9,841 nt of DNA, from assembly GCA_021801305.1 (NCBI GenBank), contig JAJYYD010000092.1:1-9841 (forward strand), in the 5' to 3' direction. Each line of letters starts with the position of its first letter. Within the stretch, counting starts at the first letter, position 1. The notes beneath the pieces were generated by a model that worked only from the letters and a program-made list of their open reading frames with translations, made no database searches and was not told where the DNA came from. Below are positions 6,915-9,841 of this stretch, piece after piece. This stretch comes from Thermoplasmata archaeon (GTDB lineage Archaea; Thermoplasmatota; Thermoplasmata; Thermoplasmatales; Thermoplasmataceae). A program made the translations under genes and the position numbers.

Positions 6915-7823
6915 GTGAAAAGAGATATTATCTCAGTTACAGACATGATGGAAGACCTGGAGGATATAGTGGATCTTTCCATTAAACTGAAAAAGGAAAG
7001 GTACAGTTCCTACGATGTTGCAAGAAACAGGGTTCTCGGAATGATATTTGAGAAACCCAGCACAAGGACCAGGGTATCGCTCGAGACAGGCATGACACAG
7101 ATAGGGGGGCATGCCATATACCTGAACCCCAATGATATGCAGGTTGGAAGGGGGGAAACTGTAGCAGACACTGCAAGAGTCCTGTCCAGGATGGTTGACG
7201 TGATTTCATACCGGGCATTCAAGCATTCCAATGTGGTCGAGCTTGCCAAAAATGCATCGGTGCCAGTCATCAATGCACTTGACGATCTTGAACACCCTGT
7301 GCAGATAGTTGCAGACCTGATGACAATCAAGGAAAAGAAAGGGAAACTGGCTGGCCTTAAACTTGCGTACTCCGGTGATGGAAACAATATGGCCAATTCC
7401 CTGATGCTTGGATGCGCCATTACTGGAATGGACGCAAGCATAGGATGCCCGGAGAATTACAGGCCCAACGAAGAAATTTTCAACATGGCAAAGGAAATAG
7501 GGGAATCAACGGGATCAAGAATTGAAGTAGTCCATGATCCTGCAAAGGCAGTAGAATCTGCAGACATTGTCTATACTGATGTATGGGTGTCAATGGGCGA
7601 GGAATCCCAGAAAGCTGAGAAAGAGAAGATTTTCAAGCCGTACCAGGTCAGTGATGATCTGGTTTCTCATGCAAACAAGGACTACCTTTTCATGCATTGT
7701 CTTCCTGCCCACAGAGGTCTTGAAGTCACTGAATCTGTAATGGGGAGCCTGCACAGTGTGGTTTTCGACGAAGCTGAAAACCGTCTGCACACTGCCAAGG
7801 GCATTCTCCTGACCTTGCTATAA
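6915..7823 (+). CDS. argF: Ornithine carbamoyltransferase
   Basis: Transfers the carbamoyl group from carbamoyl phosphate to ornithine to give citrulline in arginine synthesis; cytosolic, usually trimeric or larger. The 302 residues carry the complete signature: FEKPSTRTRVSLE with STRTR at 49-53 (carbamoyl phosphate site), LEHPVQIVADLMT (125-137), GDGNNMANS (154-162), the ornithine loop DVWVSMG (222-228) and HCLPAHRG (261-268). The SMG loop distinguishes it from aspartate carbamoyltransferase. The GTG at 6915 is the most upstream start in frame (TGA at 6909) and gives the normal family N-terminus. Its ribosome site is weak (GATGATC overlapping the sucD stop), so translation may rely on re-initiation after sucD. 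No other arginine gene is in the window, making the link to sucCD noteworthy. A reverse, catabolic role is possible in principle but nothing here indicates it. Confidence 0.96.
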   Translation: MKRDIISVTDMMEDLEDIVDLSIKLKKERYSSYDVARNRVLGMIFEKPSTRTRVSLETGMTQIGGHAIYLNPNDMQVGRGETVADTARVLSRMVDVISYRAFKHSNVVELAKNASVPVINALDDLEHPVQIVADLMTIKEKKGKLAGLKLAYSGDGNNMANSLMLGCAITGMDASIGCPENYRPNEEIFNMAKEIGESTGSRIEVVHDPAKAVESADIVYTDVWVSMGEESQKAEKEKIFKPYQVSDDLVSHANKDYLFMHCLPAHRGLEVTESVMGSLHSVVFDEAENRLHTAKGILLTLL

Positions 7824-7840
7824 AGCCCTTAAATACTATA

Positions 7841-7848
7841 TTTTTCTT
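7841..7848 (+). terminator. T-tract terminator after argF
   Basis: TTTTTCTT, 17 bp after the argF stop in an AT-rich stretch, is a likely end of the sucC-sucD-argF transcript. Confidence 0.5.
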
Positions 7849-7878
7849 ATTAAATTGGATTAATTTCAAGTTCAAAAG

Positions 7879-7887
7879 ATTTATTAG
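7879..7887 (+). promoter_or_regulatory. TATA box for the 106-residue protein gene
   Basis: GATTTATTA is centred about 25 bp before the ATG at 7908 and fits a leaderless transcript starting at that ATG. This favours 7908 over the in-frame TTG at 7899. Confidence 0.45.
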
Positions 7888-7907
7888 CTACATATTAATT
7901 GAAACCC

Positions 7908-8228
7908 ATGCCTTTGCCATCAAAGAGGAAAGATGATCTAAACAGGTTCATAAGTGAGAGGAGGCATGAGAGTGTCCTCGGCGACATTCCGGCAGTGCTT
8001 GTTCCAGTATGGCAGATCAAGATTCGGGAAAGGTTTGGCATCAGTGTTGACAGGGAAATTGCAGAATATATTGTGCTGGCAGCCCATGAGAAAGGTACCT
8101 GGAAGAAACAGAGGGCCATCAGGAAAATCGAGAAGATCTTCCTGAACAGGGGAGAGACACCGAACGATTCAAAAAGAATGGCCAACGATGTAGTCAATCT
8201 TGCAGTGGGAAGCAGTTCACAGCAATAA
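7908..8228 (+). CDS. Unrecognised basic 106-residue protein upstream of METTL5 homologue
   Basis: I do not recognise this protein. It begins MPLPSKRKDDLNRFISERRH, is rich in Lys and Arg, has no Cys, no signal peptide and no membrane segment, and looks mainly helical. The middle (VPVWQIKIRERFGISVDREI, 32-51) and the basic stretch HEKGTWKKQRAIRKIEKIF (60-78) are the likely ordered core; the C-terminus (SSSQQ) looks disordered. The ATG at 7908 is chosen over TTG 7899 because of the TATA box spacing. Its stop at 8226-8228 is one base before the start of the METTL5-type methyltransferase, so the two are almost certainly co-transcribed and translationally linked. A role in RNA binding or as partner of the methyltransferase is a reasonable guess from charge and context, not something the sequence proves. 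Confidence 0.75.
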   Translation: MPLPSKRKDDLNRFISERRHESVLGDIPAVLVPVWQIKIRERFGISVDREIAEYIVLAAHEKGTWKKQRAIRKIEKIFLNRGETPNDSKRMANDVVNLAVGSSSQQ

Positions 8229-8229
8229 G

Positions 8230-8844
8230 ATGAAGGTAATAAAGGGAAGAAAAGATCTGGCTATTTTTTTACAGAATTTGGAACATTCAGTCATCTACAG
8301 GAATGACCTCGAACAGTATCCTACGGACGCTGAAACGGCAGCTACTGTTCTGTTCAATGCATTCATGTCAGGGGACATTGCAGGAAAGAGTGTCGTTGAT
8401 CTTGGAACGGGAAATGGTATATTCGCCATAGGGGCAAATGTTCTTGGAGCAGAAAATGTGCTTGGAATAGACATAGATCCGGAGCAGATCAGGATTGCCA
8501 GGATAAACGGCGAAGGAACTGGAATAAAATTCATGGAAATGGACGTTTCGGACGTGACCGGCCATTTTGACACCGTGATAATGAATCCTCCATTTGGTTC
8601 AGTTGTAAAAGCAGCGGACAGGCCCTTCATGGAAAAGGCACTTGAGATCGGCAACAAGATTTATGCCATACACAACCTTAAGGGAGTTGAGTTTGTTTCA
8701 AAGTTTTACGGTAAAAATGCGACAGTGTTGCGGATTGACAGGATGGGAATACGTGTCCCGAGGATCTATGCACACCATACATCGGATTATTCAGTTATCC
8801 CCTCAGTGATATTCGAACTGAAGTGCAGGACCAGTACACAGTAA
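8230..8844 (+). CDS. METTL5-type RNA N6-adenine methyltransferase
   Basis: SAM-dependent methyltransferase of the class containing human METTL5, which makes m6A in small-subunit rRNA. With the ATG at 8230 it has 204 residues, the usual size. LEQYPTDAETAATVLF (27-42) is the family's N-terminal hallmark. VVDLGTGNGIFAIGA (55-69) is SAM motif I. GIDIDPEQIRIAR (79-91) holds the acidic residue that binds the SAM ribose. IMNPPFG (117-123) is the catalytic motif of N6-adenine methylases. The start 30 bases upstream (8200) would overlap the previous gene and add residues not typical of the family. In eukaryotes the enzyme needs the zinc protein TRMT112; no such gene lies here, but an unknown basic protein is encoded directly upstream. 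The family call is firm; the exact rRNA target in this organism is inferred from homology. Confidence 0.92.
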   Translation: MKVIKGRKDLAIFLQNLEHSVIYRNDLEQYPTDAETAATVLFNAFMSGDIAGKSVVDLGTGNGIFAIGANVLGAENVLGIDIDPEQIRIARINGEGTGIKFMEMDVSDVTGHFDTVIMNPPFGSVVKAADRPFMEKALEIGNKIYAIHNLKGVEFVSKFYGKNATVLRIDRMGIRVPRIYAHHTSDYSVIPSVIFELKCRTSTQ

Positions 8845-8851
8845 ACCACGA

Positions 8852-8862
8852 AATAATAATTA
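8852..8862 (+). promoter_or_regulatory. Probable TATA element for tRNA-His
   Basis: AATAATAATTA lies about 30 bp before the tRNA 5' end, allowing a short 5' leader for removal by RNase P. Confidence 0.35.
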
Positions 8863-8889
8863 AGGTCCTTCTAATTTCCGTCAGTAAAT

Positions 8890-8962
8890 GGCCGGGGTGG
8901 GGTAGTGGGCATCCTTGGGGACTGTGGATCCCCGGACCCGGGTTCAATTCCCGGTCCCGGCC
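8890..8962 (+). tRNA. tRNA-His (anticodon GTG)
   Basis: Complete cloverleaf. Acceptor GCCGGGG (8891-8897) pairs with TCCCGGC (8955-8961), ending in a G-U pair. T8 and G9 follow. The D arm spans 8900-8915 with A14, G18G19 and A21; its 13-22 pair is a mismatch. The anticodon stem GGGGA/TCCCC (8917-8921 and 8929-8933) encloses the loop CTGTGGA, with anticodon GTG at 8924-8926. The T stem CCGGG/CCCGG encloses loop TTCAATT. An extra G at 8890 opposite discriminator C at 8962 is the G-1:C73 identity pair used by histidyl-tRNA synthetase, so G-1 is encoded in the genome. There is no intron and CCA is not encoded. Confidence 0.96.
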
Positions 8963-8985
8963 TCTTCCCGAAAGTTCAATTCCCG
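8942..8985 (+). repeat. Partial direct repeat of tRNA-His T arm
   Basis: GTTCAATTCCCG of the T arm (8942-8953) recurs exactly at 8974-8985, 32 bp downstream. The second copy is part of a pair of TTCCCGAA octamers (8965-8972 and 8980-8987). It could be the trace of an insertion at the tRNA 3' end, though true attachment repeats usually reach the tRNA's last base and are longer. Confidence 0.35.
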
Positions 8986-9080
8986 AAGGATTTATCTAAA
9001 ATCGTCATATAATAATATTGACACAAGGTAAAGTGGAAGTATTCCGATAATCTCAATTGTTTGGCATATGCAATACAGAA

Positions 9081-9167
9081 ATGCACATATCCTTATTCAG
9101 TAAAAAATCAGATAAAAAACCTCATGCAGAAACGTATATGAAAAATCAAATTGGAAAGGGGAAATGA
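9081..9167 (+). CDS. Possible small ORF, 28 residues, overlapping the next
   Basis: Unrecognised Lys-rich peptide beginning MHISLFSKKSDKKPHAETYM; an in-frame TTG at 9057 would extend it by eight residues. A TATA-like element lies at about 9006-9018. Its stop TGA overlaps the ATG of the following ORF (ATGA). The run GGAAAGGGGAAA just before the stop is prone to indels: one extra G would fuse both ORFs into a single product of 66 or more residues. So this may be the front part of one frameshifted gene rather than a separate peptide. Confidence 0.25.
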   Translation: MHISLFSKKSDKKPHAETYMKNQIGKGK

Positions 9168-9280
9168 CTTCACAGGGGTCAACAGCATCCTTCATCCAGC
9201 TAAAAAGAAATGAAAACTTCTATTCTAGTATAGTCCAGAATGACATCAGATGGCTGAATTCTTACTATACAAAGCAATAA
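9164..9280 (+). CDS. Possible small ORF, 38 residues, coupled to the preceding one
   Basis: Unrecognised peptide beginning MTSQGSTASFIQLKRNENFY and ending in NSYYTKQ. It overlaps the previous ORF by ATGA and has a purine-rich GGAAAGGGG (9153-9161) directly before its ATG, as in translationally coupled genes. Codons such as ATC, CAG, AAC, TTC and GTC resemble those of the neighbours, which mildly favours real coding. It could instead be the C-terminal part of one gene broken at 9153-9165. Confidence 0.28.
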   Translation: MTSQGSTASFIQLKRNENFYSSIVQNDIRWLNSYYTKQ

Positions 9281-9289
9281 TTATATAAT
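9281..9289 (+). promoter_or_regulatory. TATA box for the 175-residue protein gene
   Basis: TTATATAAT, centred about 24 bp before the ATG at 9308, is the clearest TATA box in the window. It predicts a leaderless mRNA; there is no Shine-Dalgarno sequence. Confidence 0.6.
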
Positions 9290-9307
9290 ATTGGTCATTA
9301 AAGTATT

Positions 9308-9835
9308 ATGGTTTCTGTTCTAGGATCAATCGATAACGCATGGAAGCGCGATAAGATTACATTTGTCCATCATCTTGTTTTTACTGAAGATTCAATTCTC
9401 ATTTTTGATCTGTTCGATAAAAAGGATTTGAGGAAAGAGATGAGGCAGTATCTTATGTCAGATCCGCTGACAATGCTCCCCGGGCCGACACAAAATTATG
9501 CCTACATGGCTGATTCGAAACAGGTTTACAAAGAAATTATAGATCAATCCATCTACAATGGTAAAAAAATAGAGGATGATATAGACTCGGAAATTTCCAG
9601 GCAACCACCAGAATTCAGGGAGGTTGATTATGCAGGCATCACTGAAATCACCTTAAGGCAGGGAAAACATCTTCATCTGCCAAAATTGATCATATTATCA
9701 AAAGAAGGTAAAATGGAGTATAATCTTATGCATAACAATTATGAGAAAACGGCAAAGCTTGATGATGAAACATTCAATAGTTACAAGGAACTTATTAAAA
9801 AGGCCTTAGGTGAAAAAGCAAACATAGAAGATTGA
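9308..9835 (+). CDS. Uncharacterised 175-residue protein, possibly PH-like fold
   Basis: I do not recognise this protein. It starts MVSVLGSIDNAWKRDKITFV and has no signal peptide, membrane helix or Cys. The first part (ITFVHHLVFTEDSILIFDLF, 17-36) and the last part (DYAGITEITLRQGKHL, 107-122, then LIILSKEGKMEYNLM and a final helix) alternate strands and end in a helix. That resembles small PH-like or GRAM-like proteins; this is a pattern impression, not a family match. A charged, probably helical linker (about 70-100) joins the halves. The ATG is supported by the TATA box 24 bp upstream. It looks more AT-rich by eye than the sucC-argF genes and sits downstream of a tRNA, so recent acquisition is possible. 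The ORF is complete, ending 6 bp before the window edge. Confidence 0.7.
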   Translation: MVSVLGSIDNAWKRDKITFVHHLVFTEDSILIFDLFDKKDLRKEMRQYLMSDPLTMLPGPTQNYAYMADSKQVYKEIIDQSIYNGKKIEDDIDSEISRQPPEFREVDYAGITEITLRQGKHLHLPKLIILSKEGKMEYNLMHNNYEKTAKLDDETFNSYKELIKKALGEKANIED

Positions 9836-9841
9836 CCAGGA

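Larger units (their letters stand above)
8963..9307 (+). other. 345-bp stretch after tRNA-His, no recognised gene
   Basis: AT-rich sequence with the T-arm repeat, a TATA-like element (CATATAATAATATT, about 9006-9018), two short overlapping ORFs (9081-9167 and 9164-9280), and the promoter of the next gene. No recognisable transposase or integrase remnant is visible. Confidence 0.45.

Noticed and set aside
1..9841. CRISPR array, insertion sequence or toxin-antitoxin module
   Set aside because: No regularly spaced repeats, transposase motifs, terminal inverted repeats or recognisable toxin/antitoxin families were found.

Overview
The window looks like chromosomal DNA from a thermoacidophilic or related archaeon of the Thermoplasmata (Thermoplasma/Ferroplasma/Picrophilus/Cuniculiplasma-like). 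Evidence: a group II chaperonin (thermosome) subunit that, from memory, is very close to the Thermoplasma alpha subunit; a tandem-domain ThyX-like protein; archaeal TATA-type promoters placed about 25 bp upstream of start codons (leaderless genes); frequent AGG/AGA arginine codons; GTG and TTG starts; and a tRNA without an encoded CCA. Genes are mostly on the + strand and densely packed.

Layout. (1) 1-911, minus strand: a D-isomer-specific 2-hydroxyacid dehydrogenase running off the left edge and broken by an apparent one-base deletion near 584-592. (2) A 99-bp divergent promoter region with a 12-bp tandem repeat. (3) 1011-2600: a 529-residue protein made of two ThyX-like halves, in which the ThyX signature motif is split between the halves. 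(4) 2793-4442: thermosome subunit with its own promoter and Shine-Dalgarno site. (5) 4443-4943: about 500 bp with no recognised gene, holding a T-tract terminator, one possible 44-codon ORF with a promoter and ribosome binding site, and a duplicated promoter-like element. (6) 4944-7823: a tight sucC-sucD-argF cluster (succinyl-CoA ligase beta and alpha, then ornithine carbamoyltransferase). (7) 7908-8844: a two-gene unit of an unrecognised basic 106-residue protein and a METTL5-type rRNA adenine-N6 methyltransferase. (8) 8890-8962: tRNA-His(GTG) with a genome-encoded G-1. (9) 8963-9841: a part that looks AT-richer by eye, with a partial T-arm repeat, two short overlapping ORFs (possibly one gene split by a missing base), and an unrecognised 175-residue protein.

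How the genes fit together: most are housekeeping. Succinyl-CoA ligase makes ATP or GTP in the citric acid cycle, ArgF makes citrulline for arginine, the thermosome folds proteins, and the METTL5 homologue and tRNA-His belong to translation. The most unusual items are the split-motif double ThyX protein, the unknown basic protein coupled to the METTL5 homologue, and the uncharacterised stretch after tRNA-His. I see no CRISPR array, transposase, or obvious defence or mobile cassette.
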